Shown here in pieces: positions 8,491-16,892 of a stretch of 64,000 nucleotides of DNA. The first letter of the stretch is position 1. Every line of letters starts with the position of its first letter. Position numbers and translations under genes: made by a program. The notes beneath the pieces are model-generated. The model had not been told where the DNA came from. It saw nothing but the letters and a program-made list of their open reading frames with translations, and ran no database searches. The DNA comes from an uncultured Burkholderiales bacterium (lineage in GTDB: Bacteria; Pseudomonadota; Gammaproteobacteria; Burkholderiales; Burkholderiaceae_C), in assembly GCA_937927685.1 (NCBI GenBank), contig CALBSC010000038.1, positions 91,265-155,264 on the forward strand, read 5' to 3'.

Positions 8491-9300
8491 ATGCGGTCCA
8501 TGCAACGTAGACAGGCTTTGCTGATCGGCGCGTCTGCCGTCGCGTCGGGTTGTGCCACACCTCTGACAGACACGGACAGCCCACGCCCGACCTGGATCCA
8601 GAACGGCACACTGCGGGTGGCCATCAATCACGGCAATGCCGTTCTGGCCAGACGGCATGCAGACTCGGGTGAACTCAGCGGGGTGTCCGTGGATATGGCG
8701 CGCGAACTGGGCCGGCAACTTCAGGTGCAGGTGCAACTGGTTCCTTTTGATGCAGCCAACCAGTCTGTCCTGGCCGTTCGGAACGGGCAAGCCGATGTCG
8801 GATTCTTTGCGATAGATCCTTTGCGCAGCGATGGATTGCTGTTCACCTCACCCTATGTGGTCATTGAAGGCGCCTATGCGGTGCCACTGGCGTCCCCCCT
8901 GCTGTCGGCTGCCGACGTGGACAAGCCTGGCGTACGGGTGGCGGTGGCGACTCGAAGCGCCTATGACCTTTTTCTCACCCGGAGTATCCAGCACGCAACC
9001 CTGATACGCACCTCGCGCTCAGACCAGGTGATCGATCTGATGATGGCTCAACGCCTGGAAGTGGCAGCGGGTGTCAAGCAGCAACTGGAGCGTGACATGC
9101 AACGCGTGTCGGGACTTCGCCTGTTGCAACCGAGCTTCATGCAGATTCATCAAGCGATGGCCACGACGGCCGGATACCCAGACAACGTGCGTTACCTGCG
9201 CCAGTTTGTGGAAGAACTCAAGGCATCGGGATTTGTGAAGCAAGCCCTGATTCGGCACGGCATTGAAGGGGTCAGCGTGGCCCCGCTTCAAAAGGATTGA
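8491..9300 (+). CDS. Amino-acid-type (SBP_bac_3) substrate-binding lipoprotein without permease
   Basis: 269 residues. The N-terminus has twin arginines (MQRRQALLIG) and a lipobox ending ASGC, so it is probably exported and lipidated at Cys 25. The mature part has the family 3 layout: LRVAINHGN, GVSVDMARELG, NGQADVGFFAIDPLRS, LLFTSPYVVIEGAYAV, and a C-terminal lobe with VRYLRQFVEELKASG. This family binds polar amino acids or small organic acids for ABC importers or sensor kinases. No permease or ATPase gene adjoins it. It converges with Bug 5. No clear ribosome-binding sequence precedes the ATG; ATG 8500 is an alternative. Confidence 0.85.
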   Translation: MRSMQRRQALLIGASAVASGCATPLTDTDSPRPTWIQNGTLRVAINHGNAVLARRHADSGELSGVSVDMARELGRQLQVQVQLVPFDAANQSVLAVRNGQADVGFFAIDPLRSDGLLFTSPYVVIEGAYAVPLASPLLSAADVDKPGVRVAVATRSAYDLFLTRSIQHATLIRTSRSDQVIDLMMAQRLEVAAGVKQQLERDMQRVSGLRLLQPSFMQIHQAMATTAGYPDNVRYLRQFVEELKASGFVKQALIRHGIEGVSVAPLQKD

Positions 9301-9325
9301 CGCCGGCTTGAATCGCGCCGGAAGT

Positions 9326-10291
9326 TCAATCCACCCTGGCCCCCGAGTTTCGAATCACGCCGGCCCACTGCGCACTGATGTCGCGAACGGACTGGGCAAA
9401 TTCGAGGGTCTTCAACGGCGCGGCCTCCACGCCATTTTGTTGCAAGGCGAGTTTCACCTCTGACTTGCTCAAGGCCGTCTCCACATCCAGCGCCATCTTG
9501 TTCACCACGGCGGCAGGTGTCCCAGCGGGCAGCAGGAGGCCTGACCCCCCTTCCCACACAATGGGCCATCCCGATTCCTTCACGGTGGGAATACTGGGAT
9601 CCAAAAAAAAACGCTTGTCCGACGTGACGGCCAAAGCACGGAGTTTTCCGGCCTTCACAAAGGGCATGACCACGGCGATGTTCTGAAAAGTGAAATCGAT
9701 TTGTCCCGCCAGCAGTTCCTGCACCATTTGCGTGCTGGACTTGTACGGGATGTGCTCGAACTTCACCTTGGCCTGTTGCGACAAGACCTCTGCAATCACA
9801 TGCATGGACGATCCACTGCCACCGGAGCCAAAGCGGATTTCACCCGGTTTGGCTTTGGCTGCCTGCACCAGGTCGTGGATAGATTTGTACGACGAGTTGG
9901 CAGGAACAACCAGGAGGTTGGGCGTCTTGGAGACACGCGACACCGCCACCAGATCCTTGTCCAGGTCGTAGGACAGCTTGGGATATAACGCCTTGTTGAA
10001 ATAGAGCACGGCCGCTGACGAGAACAGGACGGTGTAACCATCTGGCGGCGACTTGGCCACCTTTTCGGCCGCCAGGTTGCCTCCGGCGCCAGGCACGTCT
10101 TCCACCACCACCGGCTGCTTCCATTGTGCCGACAACTGTTGCGCCACCACACGTGCGGTGAGGTCCGGCGAACTGCCCGGGGCTGAAGACACCACAATCT
10201 TCACGGGCTTGATGGGAAAGTCGGCATGAACAGCCGTCGCCACGCCGATGGCCAGCAGGGCTCCCGTCAGTAACCTGAGCAACGGACTCAT
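9326..10291 (-). CDS. Bug/TctC-family periplasmic binding protein 5
   Basis: About 321 residues. Signal peptide MSPLLRLLTGALLAIGVATAVHA, then FPIKPVKIVVSSAPGSSPDLTAR, VVEDVPGAGGN, GSGGSGSSMHVIAE and IPYKSSTQMVQEL. ATG 10291 has GGTGAAG just upstream; a GTG at 10300 would instead overlap the stop of the upstream metallo-hydrolase gene as GTGA. Pocket residues are unusual: SSAPGSSPD replaces the common P-x-A/P-GG-x-x-D loop. Confidence 0.91.
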   Translation of the reverse strand: MSPLLRLLTGALLAIGVATAVHADFPIKPVKIVVSSAPGSSPDLTARVVAQQLSAQWKQPVVVEDVPGAGGNLAAEKVAKSPPDGYTVLFSSAAVLYFNKALYPKLSYDLDKDLVAVSRVSKTPNLLVVPANSSYKSIHDLVQAAKAKPGEIRFGSGGSGSSMHVIAEVLSQQAKVKFEHIPYKSSTQMVQELLAGQIDFTFQNIAVVMPFVKAGKLRALAVTSDKRFFLDPSIPTVKESGWPIVWEGGSGLLLPAGTPAAVVNKMALDVETALSKSEVKLALQQNGVEAAPLKTLEFAQSVRDISAQWAGVIRNSGARVD

Positions 10292-10296
10292 GGTCT

Positions 10297-11121
10297 TCAC
10301 CGGGAAGTCAGGGGGAATGGTTCGCCAGGCTTCAAGACATGCACCTGAATACCGGAGTCTTTCATGTACCCGAGAAACTGGTCCGGCGTGCCTTTGGCCA
10401 GCGGGTTGGCGCCGTAATGCATGGGCACGACCTGCGGCACCTTGATCAACTCACGTGCAGCATAGGCGGCTTCCTGGGGACCCATGGTGAAGTTGCCGCC
10501 GATGGGCATCAGCACGAGGTTGGGCTTGTAGTACTCGGCAATGAATTTCATGTCGCCGAACAACCCGGTATCGCCCATGTGCCAGATCCTGAATCCGTTT
10601 TCCAACTCGATGATGAATCCCAGGGGCTCGCCACCGGCGTGCGTTTCATCCTTGCCGGTTTGCGCGTTGCGCCACACCAATGGAGAGGAATGTTCCGCGC
10701 GCACCGCCGTGACCTTGATGCCCGGCGCAGGCTCCACCGTGCCCGATTTGTTAAAACGGGGCGCCAGCACAGGCGGCAAGATGCCCAGCGCCACCATGTT
10801 GGCGTTCATGTCACCCGGGCCGTATAAAGGCACTTGATGGAGCTTGGCCAGGTCAGGCGCGTCCGCCACATGGTCGGTGTGCCCATGGGTCACCAACAGC
10901 ACATCAATTTTCCCCAAGGCCTCCAGGTTCTTGAATTGGGGCGGCGTGAGGGGGTTGGCTCGAAGCCAGGGGTCGGTGACGATCACCTTGCCCGCCGGAC
11001 TGGTGATGCGGAAAGCGGACTGACCCAGCCATTGCAACTGGGGAGCCACGGGTTGCGCGATCGTCAGGCTCGCGCCGCAGCACAAGGCCCCCCACAACAC
11101 CATCGACGACAGAAAGCGCAC
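10297..11121 (-). CDS. Metal-dependent hydrolase of the metallo-beta-lactamase fold (UlaG/UPF0173-like), exported
   Basis: 274 residues. The start is GTG 11121, supported by AGGAG six bases upstream; the next ATG (11103) lies inside the signal peptide. The signal MRFLSSMVLWGALCCGASLTIAQ suggests a periplasmic location, which is not the rule for this fold. Metal-binding motif THGHTDHVADA gives the HxHxDH signature, with later ligands in RAEHSS, HMGDTG and PMHYG. Its stop abuts or overlaps Bug 5. It may process a ligand in the periplasm before capture by the binding protein, an inference from the signal peptide and gene order. Confidence 0.85.
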   Translation of the reverse strand: MRFLSSMVLWGALCCGASLTIAQPVAPQLQWLGQSAFRITSPAGKVIVTDPWLRANPLTPPQFKNLEALGKIDVLLVTHGHTDHVADAPDLAKLHQVPLYGPGDMNANMVALGILPPVLAPRFNKSGTVEPAPGIKVTAVRAEHSSPLVWRNAQTGKDETHAGGEPLGFIIELENGFRIWHMGDTGLFGDMKFIAEYYKPNLVLMPIGGNFTMGPQEAAYAARELIKVPQVVPMHYGANPLAKGTPDQFLGYMKDSGIQVHVLKPGEPFPLTSR

Positions 11122-11201
11122 AGCAATCTCCTGGCAAGCTTGAAGTGAGAATTATGCGTTCAACACCAGCGCATGAGAAGCCAGTCGGCGTCGCCAGGCG
11201 C

Positions 11202-12188
11202 TCACTTGTCGGCCCACGGCATGATTTGCCATAACGCCCTGAATCCGTCCTCAGCGTCTTTCAGTTCGGTCGCATAGCCCAAAGGTTCCAGGTAACGAAG
11301 GGGGGCAAAGGCATTGGCCGCCTTGGACTGAAACTCCGGGTCGGCCACGGCCTTTTGCACCGCTTGCACCAGTTGCTCGCGCACCGGTGCTGGCAAGCCT
11401 TTGGGCGCAGCCAGGCCGCGCAGTGACGCCATGATCACGTTGATGCCTTGTTCCTTGAACGTCGGTACCTGCGGCGCCAGGGTGGAGCGCTTCTCGCTCA
11501 TTTGCCCCAGGTGGCGAAGCGGTGTGCCGCCCTTCTGGTACTGCATGGCTTCACCGATGTTCATGGCGGCCACCAGGATCTGCTTGCTGGCAATGGCGTT
11601 GTGCACCTCGGCAGAACCTTTGAACGGGACATGGGTGAGCTTGACCCCTGCCGCGCGCTCGACGAGGAGCGCTGCCAGGTGATCATCCGAGCCGATGCCC
11701 GTGGAGCCATACGTCACGGCCCCCGGGTTGGCTTTGGCGTAAGCCAGCAACTCGCTCATGTTCCGGATTGGCGTGTCCGCATGGACCGAAAAATTACCCG
11801 GGTCATCCACGATATTGCCCAGCAAGTCGAAGTTCTGCCAGTGAAAACTGGACTTGCGCTCAATCGGGATGGTCAGCACATTGGGGGTGTTGATGAAACC
11901 CAGGGTGTAGCCGTCAGGCCGTGCCGCAGACAACTCCGCAAATCCGATCGCACCGCCGGCGCCCGGGCGGTTGACCACCACCACGGAAGCGTTCGGCCCC
12001 AGATACTTCTGCATGGTTTGCGCCAGCAAGCGCGCGACGATGTCTGTCCCGCCACCGGCCGAATACGCCACGATCATCTTGATGGGTTGTTCAGGGTAGG
12101 CCGCCAGCGTTCCGGATGGAGCCAGCATGGCGAGCCATAAAGCCCCCAGGGACAGGAGGCGGCGAAGTGGGGAAAGCGTGTGTGACAT
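11202..12188 (-). CDS. Bug/TctC-family periplasmic binding protein 6
   Basis: 328 residues. Signal peptide with LWLAMLAPSGTLAAYPEQP, then IVAYSAGGGTDIVARLLA, VVVNRPGAGGAIGFAEL, GSTGIGSDDHLAALL and VPFKGSAEVHNAI. An AGGTCC sequence precedes ATG 12188. It begins 15 bases after the hydroxyacid dehydrogenase stop, so it belongs to the transcript that starts at the RraA-type gene. The C-terminal portion ends DGFRALWQIMPWADK, longer and more aromatic than in the other copies. Confidence 0.92.
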   Translation of the reverse strand: MSHTLSPLRRLLSLGALWLAMLAPSGTLAAYPEQPIKMIVAYSAGGGTDIVARLLAQTMQKYLGPNASVVVVNRPGAGGAIGFAELSAARPDGYTLGFINTPNVLTIPIERKSSFHWQNFDLLGNIVDDPGNFSVHADTPIRNMSELLAYAKANPGAVTYGSTGIGSDDHLAALLVERAAGVKLTHVPFKGSAEVHNAIASKQILVAAMNIGEAMQYQKGGTPLRHLGQMSEKRSTLAPQVPTFKEQGINVIMASLRGLAAPKGLPAPVREQLVQAVQKAVADPEFQSKAANAFAPLRYLEPLGYATELKDAEDGFRALWQIMPWADK

Positions 12189-12203
12189 GGGCGGACCTGT
12201 TGA

Positions 12204-13259
12204 TCAATTCAGTGGATGCGCGGATGAACCCAGCACGCGGTCCCTGCGCTGCTCAAATGCGGGCCAGACCTCGGGGTTGATCAATCGGGGGGGACGCCGC
12301 CCCGCGAGCACATCCACAATCTGTTCGGCAGAAATGGCCGCCACATTACGACGTGCTTCATGCGTGACACCGGCCACATGGAAGGTGACAAAGACGTTGT
12401 CCATGGCCAGCAGTGGGTGATCCAGTGGCGGCGGTTCCTGGTCCCACACATCAATCCCGGCACCGGCCAGATGCCCCGACTGCAAGGCATGCACCAGCGC
12501 GGCCTCGTCGTGAATGCCACCCCGCGCGGTGCTGATGAAAATCGCACCCCGCTTCATGGCGGCAAACGTCCCCGTGTTCATCATCTTGAGCGTGCCCGCA
12601 TCACGCGGGCAATGCAAGGACACGAAATCCGACTGAGCCAGCAGTTGCTCCAAGGACACCGGGCGAGCACCTCGCTGCTCGATCTCCGCCGTTGACAGCA
12701 TCGGATCGACCGCCACCACCTGCATGCCAAACGCACGTGCCAGTGCCGCCACACGGGACCCGATGTTGCCAACGCCCACCAGCCCCACGGTCTTGCCAGC
12801 CAACTCGTGGCCCATGACGTCTTCGCGGGCATAGCCGACTTCGCGACGCATGCGGCGATCGCCCTCCAGCATGCGTCGTGACACGCCCAGCATCAAGCCC
12901 AGGGTGTGCTCGGCCACCGACACGGCATTGCCACCGGACTGATTCACCACCGCAACGCCCGCAGCGGTACAGGCGGCCACATCCACGGTGTCATACCCCG
13001 CCCCTCCCGCTGACACACACAGCAGGTGGGGACACATCGTCAGCAACTCGGCACTGGCAAACCACTCACGCGGCAACTCATCCTTGGCGGCCGAGATGTG
13101 ATACACGTGGGCACTGGACAGCGCTTCCCGCGCCGCTGACGCGGCGCCCTGGATGGAAAACCTCACCACCTCGATGTCCGGCTCGCGCGACAGGCGCTCC
13201 TCAAACACGCCGTCCACCCAGAGGTCAGAGCGGACCACGCGCTTGGTGCGTCGCGACAT
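12204..13259 (-). CDS. D-2-hydroxyacid dehydrogenase (NAD-dependent)
   Basis: 351 residues. The Rossmann motif is VGLVGVGNIGSRVAALA, with an acidic residue closing the fold (VAVDPM), which favours NAD. The catalytic Arg is in STARGGIHDE, Glu in DVWDQEPPP, and His in VTFHVAGVTHEA. The gene starts directly after the RraA-type gene's stop (TGAATG, no gap). Members interconvert 2-keto acids and D-2-hydroxy acids in the cytoplasm. With an aldolase/decarboxylase-like partner upstream, a role in a branched or dicarboxylic hydroxyacid pathway is likely, though the substrate is unknown. Confidence 0.9.
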   Translation of the reverse strand: MSRRTKRVVRSDLWVDGVFEERLSREPDIEVVRFSIQGAASAAREALSSAHVYHISAAKDELPREWFASAELLTMCPHLLCVSAGGAGYDTVDVAACTAAGVAVVNQSGGNAVSVAEHTLGLMLGVSRRMLEGDRRMRREVGYAREDVMGHELAGKTVGLVGVGNIGSRVAALARAFGMQVVAVDPMLSTAEIEQRGARPVSLEQLLAQSDFVSLHCPRDAGTLKMMNTGTFAAMKRGAIFISTARGGIHDEAALVHALQSGHLAGAGIDVWDQEPPPLDHPLLAMDNVFVTFHVAGVTHEARRNVAAISAEQIVDVLAGRRPPRLINPEVWPAFEQRRDRVLGSSAHPLN

Positions 13260-13937
13260 TCAGCGGGGCTCCGTGTTGCAGCCGATGCGCTTCAAGGCCG
13301 CGTCAATCCAGGCCGTGTCCAGACGGCCGGCGGCGATGTCCGCCAGCATCTGCTTTTCAATCTCCATCTTCTTGTGGGTGGCCGCGAGCAAGGATTCTGC
13401 GTCCTCGTAGGGCACACACAACAAGCCATCGGCATCACCCAGTACCAGATCACCGGGCCGAATCACCATGCCGTCGATGGCGATGGGGACGTTGATTTCG
13501 CCAGGGCCATCCTTGTAGGGGCCCCGGTGCGTCACACCGGCCGCGTAAAGGGGGAAGTGCCCTTCGCCAATTTCTTCGGAATCGCGCACGGCCCCATGGA
13601 GCACAATGCCGGCCACGCCATTCTTGATGGCCGTGGCCATCATGATTTCGCCAAACAAGGCATTGGTGAGGTCGCCCCCGGCGTCCACCACGATCACATC
13701 ACCAGGCTGGGCCATCGTCAGGGCCTTGTGAATCATGAGGTTGTCACCGGGACGCGTTTTCACGGTCAGCGCAGGCCCCGCCAGATAGCCGCTCTTGTGC
13801 ATCGGACGCAGACGGGGGCCGCCCGCCGCCATTCGGGCCATGCAGTCGCTGATATTGGCCACCGGCAGGCCCTTGAAGGCTTCGACGAGATGGGCCGGTA
13901 CCTGACGTTCGCGCTTGAGAATCTGGAGTCCGTTCAT
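13260..13937 (-). CDS. RraA-family protein, likely 4-hydroxy-4-methyl-2-oxoglutarate aldolase-like
   Basis: 225 residues from ATG 13937 (MNGLQILKRERQVP). An upstream extension of 57 codons reads as low-quality sequence and is rejected. The family signature is GGDLTNALFGEIMMATA followed by GIVLHGAVRDSEEI; the Arg-Asp pair is the metal/substrate site of class II pyruvate aldolases. Known relatives split 4-hydroxy-4-methyl- or 4-carboxy-4-hydroxy-2-oxoadipate, or decarboxylate oxaloacetate. It heads the leftward transcript with the hydroxyacid dehydrogenase and Bug 6. True RraA (RNase E inhibitor) is shorter, so a metabolic role is favoured. Confidence 0.88.
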   Translation of the reverse strand: MNGLQILKRERQVPAHLVEAFKGLPVANISDCMARMAAGGPRLRPMHKSGYLAGPALTVKTRPGDNLMIHKALTMAQPGDVIVVDAGGDLTNALFGEIMMATAIKNGVAGIVLHGAVRDSEEIGEGHFPLYAAGVTHRGPYKDGPGEINVPIAIDGMVIRPGDLVLGDADGLLCVPYEDAESLLAATHKKMEIEKQMLADIAAGRLDTAWIDAALKRIGCNTEPR

Positions 13938-14189
13938 GGGTGGATAGCGTGGGTTGTTGGAAATTTGAAATGTACGATAAAACGCCCGCTTGCTCCGCGC
14001 TCTGGCAGTCGCTCGCGGATTGTTCATGGTCATCGCGGATCGCATTGAAGCCACCTGTGTGACACATTCGGTCCGATGGTGGGTTAACCACAGTTCCCAG
14101 GCCTTCAAAGAACCCTTAGCATGGTTCGACAGGCGCCCTGACCGTTGCGCATGTCAGGTGGATTGAGAACAGCTCACGAGAGGTTTTTT

Positions 14190-15164
14190 ATGTTTGCCCT
14201 TCACAGGCGCCACCTGCTTTTGGCTGGTGGCTTGGGATGGACGGGTTTCGCCCACGCCGCAGATCCTTTTCCTTCAAAGAATGTCAAGATCGTGGTGCCT
14301 TTTCCGCCAGGGGGGTCCAACGACATCGTGGCGCGGGCACTGGCACAAAAACTCTCCGAAAAAAGTCCATTCCCCTTCGTGATTGACAATATCAGCGGCG
14401 CTGGCGGCAATGTCGGCGCAGAGGTCGTTGCCAATGCAGAACCGGACGGTCACACACTGTTGCTGACAGCCCCGCCACCCCTGACGATCAATCAGGCTTT
14501 GTACAAGAAGATCAGTTTCGATCCGGCCAAATCGTTTGCGCCTGTCAGCCTGATTGCCGGCGTCCCTATTGCCCTCGCTGTCAGCACTCAATTGGAGGTC
14601 AAGAGCGTCAAGGAATTGATTGCCCTGGCCAAGGCAAAGCCTGGAAGCCTCACCTTTGGCTCGTCAGGCAATGGTTCCACCAACCACCTGACCGGCGAAT
14701 TGTTCAAAAGTCTCGCAGACATCGACATTGTTCATGTGCCATACAAGGGTGCAGCGCCCGCCATGAACGACTTGATATCTGGTCACATTCACATGATGTT
14801 CGACAACTTGCCTGCGGTGTTGGCGCAGGCACGCAACAAACGAATCCAGATCCTGGCGATGGCCTCGACCCAACGCATCAAAGCCTTGCCCGATACCCCC
14901 ACGGTCGCCGAATCCGGCGTTGCAGGCTTCGAAGCCAACTCGTGGTTCGGACTGGTGGCCCCGGCCAAAACGCCCATGACCACCCTGAACAAACTGTCGA
15001 CCGATGTCTCAACCGTCCTTGGCCAGGCCGATGTCCAAGCTCGTTTTGAACAGATCGGCGCCCAACCCATGACGCTGTCAGGCGCCGCCTTCGGAAAATT
15101 CCTGGACGAAGAGCGACTGAAGTGGTCGGGCATCATCCGCAAATCCGGCGCAAAGGTAGACTGA
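14190..15164 (+). CDS. Bug/TctC-family periplasmic binding protein 7
   Basis: 324 residues from ATG 14190, chosen because GAGAGG lies seven bases upstream and the signal peptide (MFALHRRHLLLAGGLGWTGFAHA) begins there. Core: NVKIVVPFPPGGSNDIVAR, VIDNISGAGGNVGAEVVA, GSSGNGSTNHLTGELF, VPYKGAAPAMNDL. It is the first gene of a rightward operon with the SDR (3 bases downstream) and the Lys-elbow hydrolase. Base composition is slightly more AT-rich than the leftward genes nearby. Confidence 0.93.
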   Translation: MFALHRRHLLLAGGLGWTGFAHAADPFPSKNVKIVVPFPPGGSNDIVARALAQKLSEKSPFPFVIDNISGAGGNVGAEVVANAEPDGHTLLLTAPPPLTINQALYKKISFDPAKSFAPVSLIAGVPIALAVSTQLEVKSVKELIALAKAKPGSLTFGSSGNGSTNHLTGELFKSLADIDIVHVPYKGAAPAMNDLISGHIHMMFDNLPAVLAQARNKRIQILAMASTQRIKALPDTPTVAESGVAGFEANSWFGLVAPAKTPMTTLNKLSTDVSTVLGQADVQARFEQIGAQPMTLSGAAFGKFLDEERLKWSGIIRKSGAKVD

Positions 15165-15167
15165 AGC

Positions 15168-15956
15168 ATGAATCTGGATCTTCAAGGCAAAGTCGCCGTT
15201 ATCACAGGGGGCAGTCAAGGCATTGGTCGCGCTATTGCCCAGGAACTGTTACAAGAGGGCGCACACGTCGTCATCGTAGCCCGCCATGTGGAGCAACTGA
15301 CACAAACAGCCAACGAGATCACGGTTGGCGCCAGCGGTCGCCTGGCCACTTATTCCGGCGACATGACACAGCCAGAATCGATCGATGCTGCCTTGGCCTT
15401 TGCCAGGTCTCATTTCGGCCCGATCGACATTCTGGTTAACAACGCTGGATCTTCCCCGATGGGGCGCATCGCGGAAACCACCGATGCCACCTGGGAGAAA
15501 TCACTCCAACTCAAGCTCATGGGCTATGTACGCTGTGCGCGCAACGTACTGCCTGACATGCGTGCCCGACGCTGGGGTCGTATCATCAACATCATCGGCC
15601 GAAGTGGTCATCAACCCAGGGCGGCCTATCTCACGGGTGGGGCCGTCAATGCGGCACTGCTCAATTTCACCCTGGCGCTGGCCGAGGAATGTGCGCCCGA
15701 CAATGTCCTGGTCACCGGGGTCAACCCCGGTCCGGTGCAAACCTCACGGTGGGACACCCTGATATCTCAGGGAGCGGCCATCGCCGGCACTGACGCCCAC
15801 AAGGCGAACGCAGCAGCCATTGGTTCCGTTCCTTTGGGCCGCGTGGGCCGACCCGATGAAATTTCCGGAATGGTTGCTTTTTTGTGTTCAGAGCGTGCCT
15901 CCTTCGTCACGGGCACCTGCATTAATATCGACGGCGGTGGAACAAGGTGTATCTGA
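15168..15956 (+). CDS. SDR-family oxidoreductase with non-canonical active site
   Basis: 262 residues. The NAD(P)-binding motif is TGGSQGIGRA (residues 13-22), followed by NNAG (91-94), so cofactor binding looks intact. The usual YxxxK is YLTGG at residues 154-158, so the catalytic Lys is Gly. The usual serine region reads INIIGRSG with Gly at the expected position and a loop three residues shorter. The C-terminal FVTGTCINIDGG is typical. Its stop overlaps the next start as TGATG. Given these changes it may be a slow reductase, an epimerase or dehydratase, or may bind a substrate without classical hydride chemistry. Confidence 0.88.
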   Translation: MNLDLQGKVAVITGGSQGIGRAIAQELLQEGAHVVIVARHVEQLTQTANEITVGASGRLATYSGDMTQPESIDAALAFARSHFGPIDILVNNAGSSPMGRIAETTDATWEKSLQLKLMGYVRCARNVLPDMRARRWGRIINIIGRSGHQPRAAYLTGGAVNAALLNFTLALAEECAPDNVLVTGVNPGPVQTSRWDTLISQGAAIAGTDAHKANAAAIGSVPLGRVGRPDEISGMVAFLCSERASFVTGTCINIDGGGTRCI

Positions 15957-16774
15957 TGAGCCATTCTGTGCAAAAAATCCGTGTCAGTCCTGATTGCGAA
16001 CTGGCGGTCCGAATTGACGACTATCTGTTGCCCTGGGACGTTCAACCCCCTGTGGTCATGCTTCATGGCTTGGCCGAATCCGGTGAAACCTTCCGTCGCT
16101 GGGCCCCCTACTTTGCCAGCCATCACCTGGTTGTACGCCCAGACCTTCGGGGCTATGGCAGTTCCACCCCCATGTCAGGCGACTACAAGTACCAGTTCGC
16201 GCAACTGGGACGTGACATCATTGCGCTCTTGGACCAACTTAAAATTGAACAGGCTTACCTGGTGGGCGCAAAAATTGGCGGCACACTGGCGTTGCACCTG
16301 GCCGCGAACTTTCCTGACCGCGTCCTCGCTGTGGCCGCTGTGGGCACACCGGCCTCGCTGACCTCATTCTCGGAGCGTGCACCCACCTGGCGGCAACAAA
16401 TCCGCAACGAGGGCGTGAAAAAATGGGTCAAGGAGACCACCGAGGGACGACTGGGCACGTCCTTGCCACCCGCCGCCATTGAATGGTGGGTTGACATGAT
16501 GTCACGAACACCTGCCTCCACCCTAGAAGCCTTTTTACAAATGGTGCCCACGGTGGATGTCATCCCCGAACTTCCGCGCGTGCAATGCCCGACCCTGGTG
16601 CTGACCACCACAGGCTCCATGCTCGGTAGCGTGGAAGCCGTAAGAAGCTGGCAATCCACCATTCCCAATTCTCGACTGGACGTGATTGACGGCGACTCCT
16701 ATCACGTGGCGGCCACACACCCTGATCAATGTGCACAGGCTGTTCGACAGTTCCTTGATACCTTGAATCATTGA
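15956..16774 (+). CDS. Alpha/beta hydrolase-fold protein with Lys in place of the nucleophile Ser
   Basis: 272 residues from ATG 15956, which overlaps the SDR stop and has GGAACAAGG upstream. The fold is clear: PVVMLHGLAESG oxyanion loop, RPDLRGYGSS, and a cap region. The nucleophile elbow normally G-x-S-x-G reads GAKIG (residues 104-108), so the Ser is Lys 106. A C-terminal His is retained in DSYHVAA. Without a Ser, Cys or Asp nucleophile, ordinary esterase chemistry is not expected. It could be a cofactor-free decarboxylase or lyase, or a Lys-based catalyst. Partner genes are the atypical SDR and Bug 7. Confidence 0.85.
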   Translation: MSHSVQKIRVSPDCELAVRIDDYLLPWDVQPPVVMLHGLAESGETFRRWAPYFASHHLVVRPDLRGYGSSTPMSGDYKYQFAQLGRDIIALLDQLKIEQAYLVGAKIGGTLALHLAANFPDRVLAVAAVGTPASLTSFSERAPTWRQQIRNEGVKKWVKETTEGRLGTSLPPAAIEWWVDMMSRTPASTLEAFLQMVPTVDVIPELPRVQCPTLVLTTTGSMLGSVEAVRSWQSTIPNSRLDVIDGDSYHVAATHPDQCAQAVRQFLDTLNH

Positions 16775-16892
16775 CACCCATCGCCGTCGAACAGCGTGAT
16801 TGCCTCCACGGTGAAGTCACACCAGGGCAGTGTGTGCAAGCTGGCGTTGGTCCTGACGGACAAATCCGTCTTTGCATTTTGGTTTGCACTCC

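Noticed and set aside
13938..14108. 57-codon extension of the RraA-family gene to 14108
   Set aside because: Not similar to the family, lacks a ribosome-binding site and would cover the divergent promoter region; ATG 13937 gives the normal N-terminus.
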